Assembly: GCA_031281555.1 (NCBI GenBank)
Contig: JAITFK010000064.1
Location: 1-41,381, forward strand
Source: Treponema sp.
GTDB lineage: Bacteria > Spirochaetota > Spirochaetia > Treponematales > Breznakiellaceae
DNA: 41,381 nucleotides
Reading direction: 5' to 3'
The position numbers and the translations under genes are program-made. A model generated the notes under the pieces. The model saw nothing but the letters and a program-made list of their open reading frames with translations, was not told where the DNA came from and searched no databases. Of this stretch, positions 33,428-41,381 are shown piece after piece; position 1 is the stretch's first letter, and the number at the start of each line of letters is the position of its first letter.

Positions 33428-33880
33428 ATGGAGATTTCCTTAAGTGAGATTTTTAATTCACGATCCATAATTTTAAACCTTGAGGGTAAAACCAAGGATG
33501 CGGTTTTTAGTGAACTAATAAAAGCAATAACAAAGGTTCACCCTGAATGCGATGAATCTTCTTTACATTCAGTATTATGGGAACGGGAAAAAAAACTAAG
33601 CACCGGAATTGGTTCCGGCATTGCAATTCCTCACGCTTATTATGAAGGAATTGACAAAATAACCGGAGCAATCGGTGTATCTCAAACAGGTATTGAATAC
33701 AACGCGCTGGATCAACAGGCGGTCAATATTGTGTTTATGCTGATAATCGGAGGAAAGGCGCATGAAAATCATTTAAATGTCTTAAATCAACTTATTACGC
33801 TTGCGCAATCAAATGCGCCTGCAATGATAAAAAAAGCTCAAAATGAAGAGGCTATTAAAGATATTTTATCCCATCACTAG
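33428..33880 (+). CDS. PTS EIIA component, fructose/mannitol (PtsN-like) family
   Basis: A 150-residue EIIA type-2 domain. The phosphorylated histidine is H69 in 'GIAIPHAY'. 'WEREKKLSTGIGSGIAIPHA' and 'VFMLIIGGKAHENHLNVLNQL' are typical blocks. No EIIB or EIIC domains are attached or nearby, so it is more likely a regulatory PtsN-like protein than a sugar transporter part. Spirochetes often carry such incomplete PTS sets. AAGGAGG Shine-Dalgarno. A broken IS630 transposase lies 10 bp downstream in the opposite direction. Confidence 0.9.
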   Translation: MEISLSEIFNSRSIILNLEGKTKDAVFSELIKAITKVHPECDESSLHSVLWEREKKLSTGIGSGIAIPHAYYEGIDKITGAIGVSQTGIEYNALDQQAVNIVFMLIIGGKAHENHLNVLNQLITLAQSNAPAMIKKAQNEEAIKDILSHH

Positions 33881-33890
33881 TATCAAGACA

Positions 33891-34395
33891 CTATACATAC
33901 AGTGGATAAAGGCGTTTAAGTTTAATTTTCGCGTTTTCTGTAGAAAACCTCCAATTGATTTTACTTGCTCTCTGATTCCGGTCTTTGTTCCATGAGGCGA
34001 CTTCTTTTATCATCTTCTGTATTGTGGAAACACGTTTTGAAAGACCGTGGTTCACAAGCACGTTGATTTCTATTTCCGCCATATTTAGCCAACTGCCGTG
34101 TTTAGGAGTGTAATGAATTTCAAGCACACTGCGGTAATATCCTGCTTCTTCAGCAGGAAATGCTTTATACAGAGAGCCTATGGTATGCGTATTAAGATTG
34201 TCCATAACAAGAACAATCTTTTTAACACGGGGAAAATCCACCATTATAAAATTTTTATCCGCTGTACCCAGTCAAAACACGTCCGTCGCTGCGTTACTTC
34301 CGCCATTCTCCAGCCTTTCAAAGGAACGGCAAAACGAAAGTCGAACAACATGTACTGGACTTCGCGTACCAACAACCTGCCTATGGACAATTGAA
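33891..34395 (-). pseudogene. Degenerate IS630-family transposase
   Basis: The intact 117-residue part reads 'KKIVLVMDNLNTHT' and 'IHYTPKHGSWLNMAEIEI', the DDE_3 catalytic core and C-terminus of IS630 transposases. Upstream, 'VPLKGWRMAEVTQRRTCFDWVQRIK' continues the protein but in another frame, with a stop at the junction near 34245. A third frame ('WYAKSSTCCSTFV') seems to hold the block before that. So there are at least two frameshifts and the first half is missing. It cannot make an active transposase. I could not identify terminal inverted repeats. It abuts the DUF4129 gene stop. Confidence 0.85.
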
Positions 34396-34399
34396 CAGT

Positions 34400-35989
34400 T
34401 TAATTTCCGGATGATATAATTTCTTCAACCAGAGCTTTAAATTCTTTACGTTCCTCATCTGAAAGAACATATTTGGAATAGAGAGCTTTTTCAAAAAGTT
34501 CTCCGCAGCGAATAATTCCATCGCTTTGCCGTTTTAAAAATTGTAAGTTATACTGTGTGCTTTGCGTTTTGTTATCAGACACCGGCAGTACAACAGGCGT
34601 TGACACGGCTAAAATACTGCAATATTCTCCCGGAGCAAGAGAAGGCTTCCAGGTTATTTGCCTGACTTCGCCGCCCCAAATTATAAGCCTTGCAAAAAGA
34701 TTTGCACTCTTTCTCATACTCTGTCTTTTTGCATGAGAATATGCTCCAAGAATATTTTCCGCTGTCCTGTTGATTTCTTCAGCCTCTGGCATATGAAGTT
34801 TTTCTATTTTTTCGTCTCTTTTAATAAAAGATATTAATGAAGTCAGCGCAGATAATATCCATTTTGACCATTCCATAAAAACAAGCTTTAACTTCTTGCG
34901 TAATACCGGTTTTTTTTTCTCTTTGAGGCTGCCTAATAACGGTGAAATTATTGACATAATTAATACTGCTGCCGCAAGGATACTTAAAGTATATTGCAAT
35001 GCTGCCCATACCGGAAAAGACTTTCGTTTTTCTTCAGAGGAGGCAACTGGAATAAACTGTTCAACTACAGGTTGAAGTTCAATTTTTGGTAATTCCAATT
35101 CCGTTTTTTGCGGAAACGGACGGCGGAAGAATTCAAAAAGCCGTATAAAAAAATCAATAATCTTTGAAAAGCTAATAATGTTTTTATCAGACGACCATAA
35201 AATTGCAAAAGTTATACACAGCGCGGAAATTATTCCTATTCCAAGCATACGCCTTGTTAAATCAAACTGAGGGAGAGTCATTCCTTCTCCGGCATAATAC
35301 TGCTCCTGCCTGAAAATTCCAAGAAACCCCAATAGACATACGGCGCTTTCAAGAATAATAATCAACAGGAAATACTGGAGCAGAGACAGTGAAATTCTCA
35401 AAGTTGCATTTAGTAACAAAAGCAGACCGATAAGGGTAAGCTGCATCAAATAGCTATTCCTTGTCATAATAATTTCATTTTCATTAAACCGCAGAAAACC
35501 GGAGTCTTCAAACAGTGCGTCTTTAAGTTGATTCCCGCTGTATAATTTGGAATATTCATCAATTTTTCTTCTTGCGCCGAAAAGTTTTTTAAGTGAAATG
35601 ACCGAATTCCATGCGTAAAAACTTCCAAGTAACGCTGATATATTGTGAATGTTGGGTAAAAATATTTTTTTTAAGACGCTTCCCGAATCGGTTAATAATA
35701 ATGATGAAAGAATGTATGAAGCCAGGATAATAATTATTCCAATGCAGAAATCAGCGGCAATATTTGCTGACTTACTGTTTTTCATAATATCACAGTAAAA
35801 AGAAGCGATAAGCGCGCTGATACCGCCGCTTAAAACCGGATAAATAAAATTAAAGGTTATCAGATCCAGCAGGAGTTTTTGAAGCAGAAAAACAAATGTT
35901 ATAAGTATCACCATTGTCATATATAATGCAATGAGAGCGTGTACCTGTTTATTGTAGAGAAGCCTGCTCATCGTCTTATATAATTTCAT
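34400..35989 (-). CDS. Membrane protein with DUF4129-like C-terminus
   Basis: A 529-residue multi-pass protein. About seven helices fill residues 15-260, another lies near 340-360, and a cytoplasmic C-terminal domain of about 110 residues follows. That domain ('WKPSLAPGEYCSIL', 'LFEKALYSKYVLSDEERKEF') has the DUF4129 pattern found in proteins linked to DUF58 and MoxR. Its start overlaps the DUF58 gene by 14 nt, so the two are coupled. In the usual system (MoxR-DUF58-DUF4129-transglutaminase) these proteins are thought to act in envelope processes or protein assembly. No MoxR or transglutaminase is visible here. No Shine-Dalgarno decides the start. Confidence 0.75.
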   Translation of the reverse strand: MKLYKTMSRLLYNKQVHALIALYMTMVILITFVFLLQKLLLDLITFNFIYPVLSGGISALIASFYCDIMKNSKSANIAADFCIGIIIILASYILSSLLLTDSGSVLKKIFLPNIHNISALLGSFYAWNSVISLKKLFGARRKIDEYSKLYSGNQLKDALFEDSGFLRFNENEIIMTRNSYLMQLTLIGLLLLLNATLRISLSLLQYFLLIIILESAVCLLGFLGIFRQEQYYAGEGMTLPQFDLTRRMLGIGIISALCITFAILWSSDKNIISFSKIIDFFIRLFEFFRRPFPQKTELELPKIELQPVVEQFIPVASSEEKRKSFPVWAALQYTLSILAAAVLIMSIISPLLGSLKEKKKPVLRKKLKLVFMEWSKWILSALTSLISFIKRDEKIEKLHMPEAEEINRTAENILGAYSHAKRQSMRKSANLFARLIIWGGEVRQITWKPSLAPGEYCSILAVSTPVVLPVSDNKTQSTQYNLQFLKRQSDGIIRCGELFEKALYSKYVLSDEERKEFKALVEEIISSGN

Positions 35990-37211
35990 GGCCCTTTTCC
36001 TTCATTTGATACCTGCGTGAATTTCCGGGAACAAGAGCGGGCATATACCTGTCATCAATGATTAAGTATTCCAGTGAAAGATGAAATCTTTTTAATGATT
36101 CAAGGCGGATATACGCTTCGTCTCCCAAATCAGGACCTGTGTAAAAAAACCTTGTTCCGTAGGACAGGTATTTCCCCTGATCAAGCATAGCCTTTACACT
36201 GTTTCGGATATTTTCATCTTCTTGAAGCGGTATTTCCGTATACAATTTTTTTTTCCAGTCAAGAACAGCAAGGCTTTCAAGTATCGGAACAAGCGTGAAA
36301 GCCGCCGGAGCAATCACCGAGATTCCCCCTTCTAAACCGGAACTGTAAATAACTATTCCTAATTTCTGCCGTTCCAAAGAAGCTTTTAAACAGAGAGCGG
36401 CGGCAGCTTCAATTGTCCGTTCAATAAATAGGGTTTGCTTTTTTAACGGATATTCATTCCGATTGGCATTCAGGAAAATCATCAATGGGTACGATGCTGT
36501 CGCTTCGTATTCATTAACCATGAGGCTTCCTGTCCGCAGCGTATGTGCGCTTATTTTCCAGTTAATACGGCGGGGTTCATCCCCCTTTTGATACGGCCTC
36601 AATGAACGGATATGTGTTGTATCCTCAAACAGAGGATTTGAACTTATTATGCTCCCTAAAGGAATTCCACCGGGAGCTTTGACGGAAATTGAACGGTTTA
36701 TAGGGTACACATAGAGCAGCGTTGTTTCACGCGCAATTAGTTTAAAAGGGAATAAGCCTAACGGATCAGAGCCTTCAATATAAACAGGACCGATAACGAA
36801 TTTTCCCCGTTCTGTACAATGCCCCTCCCATGTAAAAAATATCCATGACTTTCGTAACAGAGTATGAAGGTTTCTGTTATTATTAATAACAGACAGTGCT
36901 CCGGAGGAATCGCCTGCTAACAGCATAAAAGCGGTCAGGAAACCTTTATTTACTATTTTAATTTCCATTTTGACCCACTCAAACCTGAACACGCGAAGTT
37001 CAGAATCCTGCCGGATAATTTTGATGTTTCTGATTAAATATTCACTGTAGAATTTTGAACTAATCAAAATAAATAAAAGGAAGAAACAAAGAAACCGGCA
37101 GACAGCATTGGGTATAAAAAAATAAAGAGGTATTAAAAAAATTGATCCCGCAATTAAAAAACCATTACCTTGTACATATATCATTTCCCATGAAGGAGAT
37201 GACCGATTCAT
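35976..37211 (-). CDS. DUF58 family membrane protein
   Basis: A 411-residue protein with two N-terminal helices (about 14-50) and a DUF58 domain. The signature is 'IRSLRPYQKGDEPRRINWKISAHTLRTGSLMVNEYE', with 'GSDPLGLFPF' before it. A VWA-like C-terminal region follows. DUF58 proteins pair with MoxR AAA+ ATPases; none is in this window. It is upstream of and overlapping the DUF4129-like gene. The ATG has no Shine-Dalgarno, and TATAAT ends 6 nt upstream, so the mRNA may be leaderless. Confidence 0.88.
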   Translation of the reverse strand: MNRSSPSWEMIYVQGNGFLIAGSIFLIPLYFFIPNAVCRFLCFFLLFILISSKFYSEYLIRNIKIIRQDSELRVFRFEWVKMEIKIVNKGFLTAFMLLAGDSSGALSVINNNRNLHTLLRKSWIFFTWEGHCTERGKFVIGPVYIEGSDPLGLFPFKLIARETTLLYVYPINRSISVKAPGGIPLGSIISSNPLFEDTTHIRSLRPYQKGDEPRRINWKISAHTLRTGSLMVNEYEATASYPLMIFLNANRNEYPLKKQTLFIERTIEAAAALCLKASLERQKLGIVIYSSGLEGGISVIAPAAFTLVPILESLAVLDWKKKLYTEIPLQEDENIRNSVKAMLDQGKYLSYGTRFFYTGPDLGDEAYIRLESLKRFHLSLEYLIIDDRYMPALVPGNSRRYQMKEKGHEII

Positions 37212-37217
37212 GATTTA

Positions 37218-37223
37218 ATTATA
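37218..37223 (-). promoter_or_regulatory. -10 box 6 nt before the DUF58 ATG (leaderless start)
   Basis: On the minus strand TATAAT, then 6 nt, then ATG. No Shine-Dalgarno; -35 box weak. Confidence 0.5.
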
Positions 37224-37255
37224 TTAGAATTCCGGAAAATCAACCAGAATAACTC

Positions 37256-37312
37256 TTGATTAAGGGAACCTTTAAAAACCCCGTTTGGGTTTTCAGAGGT
37301 TCCCTTAATCAA
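37256..37312. repeat. Long palindromic hairpin element
   Basis: Perfect 16-bp arms (TTGATTAAGGGAACCT / AGGTTCCCTTAATCAA) enclose 25 nt that form a second stem (AAAACCC / GGGTTTT). It lies between divergent genes, where no terminator is needed. A 14-bp piece (CAGAGGTTCCCTTA) recurs at 26393-26406. It is probably a member of a dispersed palindromic repeat family. Confidence 0.8.
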
Positions 37313-37370
37313 TATTCCGTAAATGTACAGATTATTTGAAGTTTGTTATAGTTAAGTATGGATGCTTTGT

Positions 37371-37413
37371 CTCCGCAATGCGGAGACTTCGATTAAATTG
37401 CCGCTCATGCGGC
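37371..37413 (+). promoter_or_regulatory. Two small hairpins in the GH13 leader
   Basis: CTCCGC-AAT-GCGGAG and GCCGC-TCAT-GCGGC lie in tandem just before the Shine-Dalgarno of the glucosidase gene. They may affect mRNA stability or translation. They match no riboswitch I know. Confidence 0.4.
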
Positions 37414-37430
37414 TTAAAACGAGGTTATGT

Positions 37431-39119
37431 ATGAAAACCTGGTGGAAAGACAGTATCGTCTATCAAATTTATCCGCGCAGCTTTCAGGATTCTACGCAGA
37501 CAGAGTTCCCGAACGACGGCATCGGCGATATACCGGGAATTATTTCACGCCTTGATGAAATAAAAGAACTTGGCGCGAATGTTATCTGGCTTTCGCCTGT
37601 TTACAAATCCCCTGATGCGGACAACGGCTATGACATCAGCGATTATTGTTCAATCAATCCCAAATTCGGGACAATGGCGGACATGGAAAAACTTTTTTCG
37701 GAAGCGGCAAAACGCGGCATTAAGATAATTATGGATCTTGTGATCAATCACACTTCCGATGAACACGAGTGGTTTCAAAAGAGCCGTGAGCCTGCAAGTC
37801 CTTACCGTGATTATTACATCTGGCGACCCGGTAAAAAAAACTGTCCGCCTAACAACTGGACAACTTTTTTCATGGGTAAGGCCTGGGAATACGATGAAAA
37901 AAGCGGCGAGTACTATCTGCATCTTTTTGATAAAAAGCAGCCCGACCTTAATTATAAAAACCCCAAAGTAATAGAAGAAGTAAAAAATATCCTGCGTTTC
38001 TGGCTGGACAAGGGAGCGGCAGGTTTCCGCTGTGATGTTATTAATATAATTTACAAGACAAGCCTTGATGACGGTAAAAGAAATATGACTGTCCGGGGCA
38101 TTGAACATTTCAAATCACAAGAAGGAAACCATGCAATACTTAGGGAACTTCGCCGTGATGTTCTGGATAAATACGATTGTTTTACTGTAGGCGAGACTGT
38201 CATGGTCGATCTTAATGAAGCAAAAGATTTGTGCGATGAAGACCGAAAAGAACTTAACATGCTCTTTTACTTTGATCACCTTGAAGTAGACCGCCGTATC
38301 GCCCAGTTTATTCCGAAAAAATTCCGCGCGAATAAACTGTTAAACGTAATGACAAAATGGCAGCAAGGGCTTGACTGGAACGCCGTATATCTTGAGAACC
38401 ACGACCAGGCGAGGATTGTTTCCCATTTTGGCGCGGCGGAGAAGAATCGCACTGCCGCCGGAAAACCCGGTAAATATTGGCGGGAAAGCGCAAAAATGCT
38501 TGCTCTTTTTCACTTAACCCTTCGAGGAACTCCTTTTATTTATCAGGGGCAGGAAATCGGTATGACAAACTTCGATTTTAAAAACATCAATGATTTAAAC
38601 GATGTTGTAAGTCATGGGCTGGACAAACTGATGAAAAAAATGTGTATTCCTTCTTTCCTGCGCTGGAAATGGATCAAGGCAAGCTCACGGGACAATGCCC
38701 GCACACCTATGCAATGGGATGACAGCGAAAATGCCGGTTTCAGCAAGGCGAAACCTTGGCTTGACGTTAATGGTAACTACAAATATATTAATTATGCAGC
38801 GCAAAAAAACGATAAAGATTCAATTTTAAATTTTTACAAAAAACTTATTGCCGTACGAAAATATAATGAATGTCTTGTTTACGGAGACTTCATTCCGTTA
38901 TATGCGGATAACAGACTCATGATATATCAGCGGAAGACGCAAAATAACACGAAACCAGGAGAAACATATACCATTGCGCTTAATTTTTCGTCTTGTACAG
39001 TTAAGCTAAATAAAAAGCTCTCCGGCTTTTTAACCGGAGATTTAATTTTATCTACCGCAGATTCGTCTGAACGGAAGAAGCAATTACTTCCCTGGGAAGG
39101 GATTTTGTTAAGGAGTTGA
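37431..39119 (+). CDS. GH13 alpha-glucosidase (oligo-1,6-glucosidase-like)
   Basis: A 562-residue glycoside hydrolase of family 13. The catalytic residues are nucleophile D202 in 'GFRCDVINI', acid/base E255 in 'TVGETVMVD' and D325 in 'LENHDQARI'. 'WWKDSIVYQIYPRSFQDS' and 'DLVINHTSDEHEWF' are standard for the oligo-1,6-glucosidase / trehalose-6-phosphate hydrolase branch. No signal peptide, so it hydrolyses imported oligosaccharides in the cytoplasm. The track start at 37362 covers leader hairpins; ATG 37431 has GAGG at good spacing. It is the first gene of a run with two SDR-like genes and an ABC exporter. Exact substrate (isomaltose, sucrose, trehalose-6-P) cannot be fixed from sequence. Confidence 0.93.
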   Translation: MKTWWKDSIVYQIYPRSFQDSTQTEFPNDGIGDIPGIISRLDEIKELGANVIWLSPVYKSPDADNGYDISDYCSINPKFGTMADMEKLFSEAAKRGIKIIMDLVINHTSDEHEWFQKSREPASPYRDYYIWRPGKKNCPPNNWTTFFMGKAWEYDEKSGEYYLHLFDKKQPDLNYKNPKVIEEVKNILRFWLDKGAAGFRCDVINIIYKTSLDDGKRNMTVRGIEHFKSQEGNHAILRELRRDVLDKYDCFTVGETVMVDLNEAKDLCDEDRKELNMLFYFDHLEVDRRIAQFIPKKFRANKLLNVMTKWQQGLDWNAVYLENHDQARIVSHFGAAEKNRTAAGKPGKYWRESAKMLALFHLTLRGTPFIYQGQEIGMTNFDFKNINDLNDVVSHGLDKLMKKMCIPSFLRWKWIKASSRDNARTPMQWDDSENAGFSKAKPWLDVNGNYKYINYAAQKNDKDSILNFYKKLIAVRKYNECLVYGDFIPLYADNRLMIYQRKTQNNTKPGETYTIALNFSSCTVKLNKKLSGFLTGDLILSTADSSERKKQLLPWEGILLRS

Positions 39120-39120
39120 T

Positions 39121-39843
39121 ATGCCAAGTGTAATTATTACAGGAGCCGACAGAGGACTCGGGTTTGCTCTCTGCAAAGAGTATCTCTCGCGCGGTTGGAC
39201 AGTCTTCGGCGGGAAGTTTCTTGATGATTACAATCTGCTCGAACAGGAACGTAAAAAAAATCCCTCTTTGCACATTGTGCCGCTGAATGTCGGCGACGCT
39301 GCGTCTATTGCGAAAGCGCGCGATCTTGTCGCTGAGCAAACAGATTCGCTTGACATGATTATCTCCAACGCTGCGCTGATGGGAGAAGTTAAATGCAGCA
39401 TTGACGATCTGCCAATGGATTTAAATACTCCATGGAACAGCTTCCGTGTCAATGCGCTCGGACCTACGCTCATGGTAGAGAACTTTCTTCCGCTGACAGA
39501 CAAAGGCAAAATGAAACGGTTGTGCTTCATTTCTTCGGAAGTGTCATGTATTCTGCTGATGAAATACCGGGTAGGAAGCAATTATCCTTATCCGATGAGC
39601 AAGAGTTCAATGAACATGGGAGTGCGCCTTATGCATAACCTTTTGTATCCGCAGGGCTACAGCTTCCGTCTTTATCACCCCGGCTGGATGAAACGTCAGA
39701 TGACAGACGGCACGCTTTCTGAATGGGCAATGCTGGACCCCGCCGATACCGCGGCTCACTGCGCCGAATATTTTGAAACGCCGCTTGGCGATGAACAGCG
39801 GCTTGTGCTGTATGACTACCGGAGTCATGAATGGCCGTTCTAG
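39121..39843 (+). CDS. Short-chain dehydrogenase/reductase
   Basis: A 240-residue classical SDR. The cofactor motif is 'ITGADRGLGFAL' (TGxxxGxG) and the active-site pair is Y157-x3-K161 in 'YPMSKSS'. The 'NxA' motif is present in 'IISNAALMG', and the catalytic Ser region is 'CFISSEVS'. It should oxidise or reduce an alcohol/carbonyl with NAD(P). It starts 1 nt after the glucosidase stop with Shine-Dalgarno AGGAG, so co-expression is certain enough. The substrate may be a sugar derivative linked to the glucosidase, but this is inference. Confidence 0.88.
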   Translation: MPSVIITGADRGLGFALCKEYLSRGWTVFGGKFLDDYNLLEQERKKNPSLHIVPLNVGDAASIAKARDLVAEQTDSLDMIISNAALMGEVKCSIDDLPMDLNTPWNSFRVNALGPTLMVENFLPLTDKGKMKRLCFISSEVSCILLMKYRVGSNYPYPMSKSSMNMGVRLMHNLLYPQGYSFRLYHPGWMKRQMTDGTLSEWAMLDPADTAAHCAEYFETPLGDEQRLVLYDYRSHEWPF

Positions 39844-39878
39844 GACATTTTCATAGAGAAACAAACAGGAGTTGATAA

Positions 39879-40532
39879 ATGAAAGTTGTATTGATTACGG
39901 AGTTAAATAAAGATTTTGGTAAAAAACTTGCCGCTGTTTTTACACGGGAAAAGTTTAAGGTATACACTGTAGGAGAAGAACAGCTTAATGATGTAACTTG
40001 TCTGCCAAAAGATTTAAAAGAAGCTGCCGCTGTGGTTCAAAAAGAAAGCGGATGTATTGACATCTTCATTGATACAAGCGATGAGCGCAGCCCGCTTGAT
40101 AATTTCAATGTACGCACAGGGTTAAACGGCGATTTAATACACAAATTGTACGACGCAAATGTGATCCGTCCAATGGCAATGTTTGAAGCGTTTTTCCCTA
40201 TGCTTGAAGCAGGCAGTGAAAAGCGGCTTTGCTGGCTTACGTCGGCGGAGGCAAGTATTAACGAAACATTCGGTACAGACGGATACGGTTATAAAATGGC
40301 AAAAGCGGGGCTGCACAATTTTTTGCAGATAACACGCAATGTACTTGCTCCGAAGGGTTACACAATACGCGCTTTCGATCCGCTGTACAACGATGTATCG
40401 GCTGAACTTGCCGCAGAAGCCGCTTTTAACTACTTTACCCGCAGGCGAGGCATTGAACATGATGACGATAAACGCGATGATGAGTACAATCTTGTTTTCC
40501 GTGATGCCTACGGCAGACAGCATTCATGGTGA
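39879..40532 (+). CDS. Divergent SDR-like protein with degenerate cofactor motif
   Basis: A 217-residue paralogue of the preceding SDR. The order of elements is conserved, including 'ANVIRPMAMFEAFFPML', 'LCWLTSAEAS' and the Y-x3-K in 'YGYKMAKAGLHNF'. The dinucleotide motif is altered: 'ITELNKDFGKKLA' in place of TGxxxGxG, and the 'NxA' element is lost ('IDTSDER'). The C-terminus is rich in charge ('IEHDDDKRDDEYN'). It may have lost cofactor binding and work as a partner subunit of the first SDR, or bind something else. Shine-Dalgarno AGGAG. Same operon. Confidence 0.78.
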   Translation: MKVVLITELNKDFGKKLAAVFTREKFKVYTVGEEQLNDVTCLPKDLKEAAAVVQKESGCIDIFIDTSDERSPLDNFNVRTGLNGDLIHKLYDANVIRPMAMFEAFFPMLEAGSEKRLCWLTSAEASINETFGTDGYGYKMAKAGLHNFLQITRNVLAPKGYTIRAFDPLYNDVSAELAAEAAFNYFTRRRGIEHDDDKRDDEYNLVFRDAYGRQHSW

Positions 40533-40536
40533 GTAA

Positions 40537-41381
40537 ATGAAGACTTTATTGCGTATAGCAAAAGAAGCTGTCAGATATAAAAACTGGCTGCTGCTGTCGA
40601 TTTTCGGCACGCTTATGCTGACAGCAGTCAACCTGATTGCCCCCAGAATAATGGCGGGTATGACAGGGCTTGTGGCAGCCGGTATGACACGGGAAAATTA
40701 TATCACTGTACTGTGGATGGCGGGCGGATTGTTAGGCTTATACCTGACACGCATACTGTTCCGTTTTTTAAGTAATTATTGTTCACACAGGGCGGCGTGG
40801 CGGCTGGTGCTTGAACTGCGGATAAAAGTTTATAACGCAATTCAATCTTTTTCCATGGACTATTTTCACAACAAGCAAACAGGCGATTTATTAAGCCGTG
40901 TAATGAACGATGTTGCGACATTTGAGTTGATATACGCCCACATTACTCCCGATGTTATTACAAATTTTGTTACTCTCACAGGTGTAACAATTATTCTTTT
41001 TAATTTAAACGCGCGTCTTGCGCTTATCACCTGTATTCCCATTCCGTTTATTTTGATATCAGGATGGTTTTTCAGCCGCAAAGTACGCCCCAACTTTCAG
41101 AAAATGCAAAAATCGCAGGGAGAATTATCCGCGCAGCTGCAGGATAATTTTTCCGGCATACAGGAAATACAGGCCTTTGGACGGCAGACCTACGCAACGG
41201 AAAAAGTCTTAAAAAAAGGCAGGGATTTTACACATAACATGCTCCGCGCCCTGAAGTTAAGTGCGGTATTTCATCCAAGTGTTGAATTTTTAACCTCTAT
41301 AGGCAGCGTTATTGTTGTCGGCTTCGGCGGATATTTGGCGTATAAAAATCAGCTTTCTGTTTCTGAAGTTGTCAGTTTTCT
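40537..41381 (+). CDS. ABC exporter, transmembrane domain (partial, C-terminus off window)
   Basis: Open to the window edge and missing from the track: 281 codons. It begins 'MKTLLRIAKEAVRYKNWLLLSIFGTLML', 4 nt after the SDR-like stop. About five membrane helices are present, with the type I exporter block 'SMDYFHNKQTGDLLSRVMNDV' and 'SAQLQDNFSGIQEIQAFGRQ'. This is the MsbA/MdlB-like fold; the nucleotide-binding domain should lie beyond the edge. Such half-transporters often come as two adjacent genes forming a heterodimer. Substrate unknown; association with the GH13-SDR genes suggests a common transcript rather than a common pathway. Confidence 0.9.
   Translation, partial: MKTLLRIAKEAVRYKNWLLLSIFGTLMLTAVNLIAPRIMAGMTGLVAAGMTRENYITVLWMAGGLLGLYLTRILFRFLSNYCSHRAAWRLVLELRIKVYNAIQSFSMDYFHNKQTGDLLSRVMNDVATFELIYAHITPDVITNFVTLTGVTIILFNLNARLALITCIPIPFILISGWFFSRKVRPNFQKMQKSQGELSAQLQDNFSGIQEIQAFGRQTYATEKVLKKGRDFTHNMLRALKLSAVFHPSVEFLTSIGSVIVVGFGGYLAYKNQLSVSEVVSF

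Noticed and set aside
34098-34419. Plus-strand ORFs over the IS630 remnant
   Set aside because: Antisense to recognisable transposase sequence on the minus strand.
37371-37413. Riboswitch upstream of the glucosidase gene
   Set aside because: Only two short hairpins; no conserved riboswitch core recognised.

Overview
The window looks like chromosome of a host-associated spirochete of the Treponema / Breznakiella group, of the kind found in insect or animal guts. This is inferred from gene content, not from a marker gene. The clues are many exported proteins with InlB-type and BspA-type repeats, a caspase joined to a formylglycine-enzyme-like domain, short lipoproteins sharing a 'TGIPS' motif, a 7TM-DISM hybrid kinase, and moderate G+C with AT-rich intergenic DNA. 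There are no rRNA or tRNA genes, no CRISPR array, no phage module and no complete insertion sequence. Two real genes cut by the window edges are absent from the supplied ORF track: a CASTOR/POLLUX-like channel (1..1785, minus) and an ABC exporter (40537..41381, plus).

Layout. 1-6948 (minus) holds the channel, a large repeat-rich exported protein, an M48 metalloprotease lipoprotein and three small exported proteins. Four of these genes lie between two 81-bp direct repeats (4431-4511 and 7008-7088), each encoding the same response-regulator C-terminus. 7045-10828 (minus) is a two-component pair. 10998-13423 (plus) has a coiled-coil PD-(D/E)XK protein built on 21-bp repeats and an oligopeptide-binding lipoprotein. 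13954-21100 (minus) is a tight run of lipoprotein, lipoprotein, PAP2 phosphatase, mnmE, DUF4230 and mnmG, so the two subunits of the tRNA wobble-uridine modification enzyme are probably co-transcribed. 21177-26390 has housekeeping genes: alr, clpP, an acyl-CoA synthetase, tyrS and a small membrane protein.

26449-30868 (minus) has a truncated gene, the exported caspase protein, and an MFS-azlC-azlD transport cluster. 31069-34395 mixes a CE4 deacetylase, a lipoprotein, a PTS EIIA protein and decay products (a helicase/restriction fragment and a broken IS630 transposase), so it is a patch of genome turnover. 34400-37211 (minus) is an overlapping DUF58/DUF4129 pair. 37431 to the end (plus) is a GH13 glucosidase, two short-chain-dehydrogenase-like proteins and an ABC exporter, packed as one operon.

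Starts and promoters. Most genes have a clear Shine-Dalgarno. Five (10998, 21177, 26075, 32992, 37211) instead have a -10 box only 6-7 nt before the ATG and no Shine-Dalgarno, which predicts leaderless mRNAs. I corrected several ORF-track starts on this basis. I see no complete new defence or mobile system. The best leads are the direct-repeat-bounded islet, the leaderless start class, the degenerate HPt-like kinase tail, and the repeat-built PD-(D/E)XK protein.
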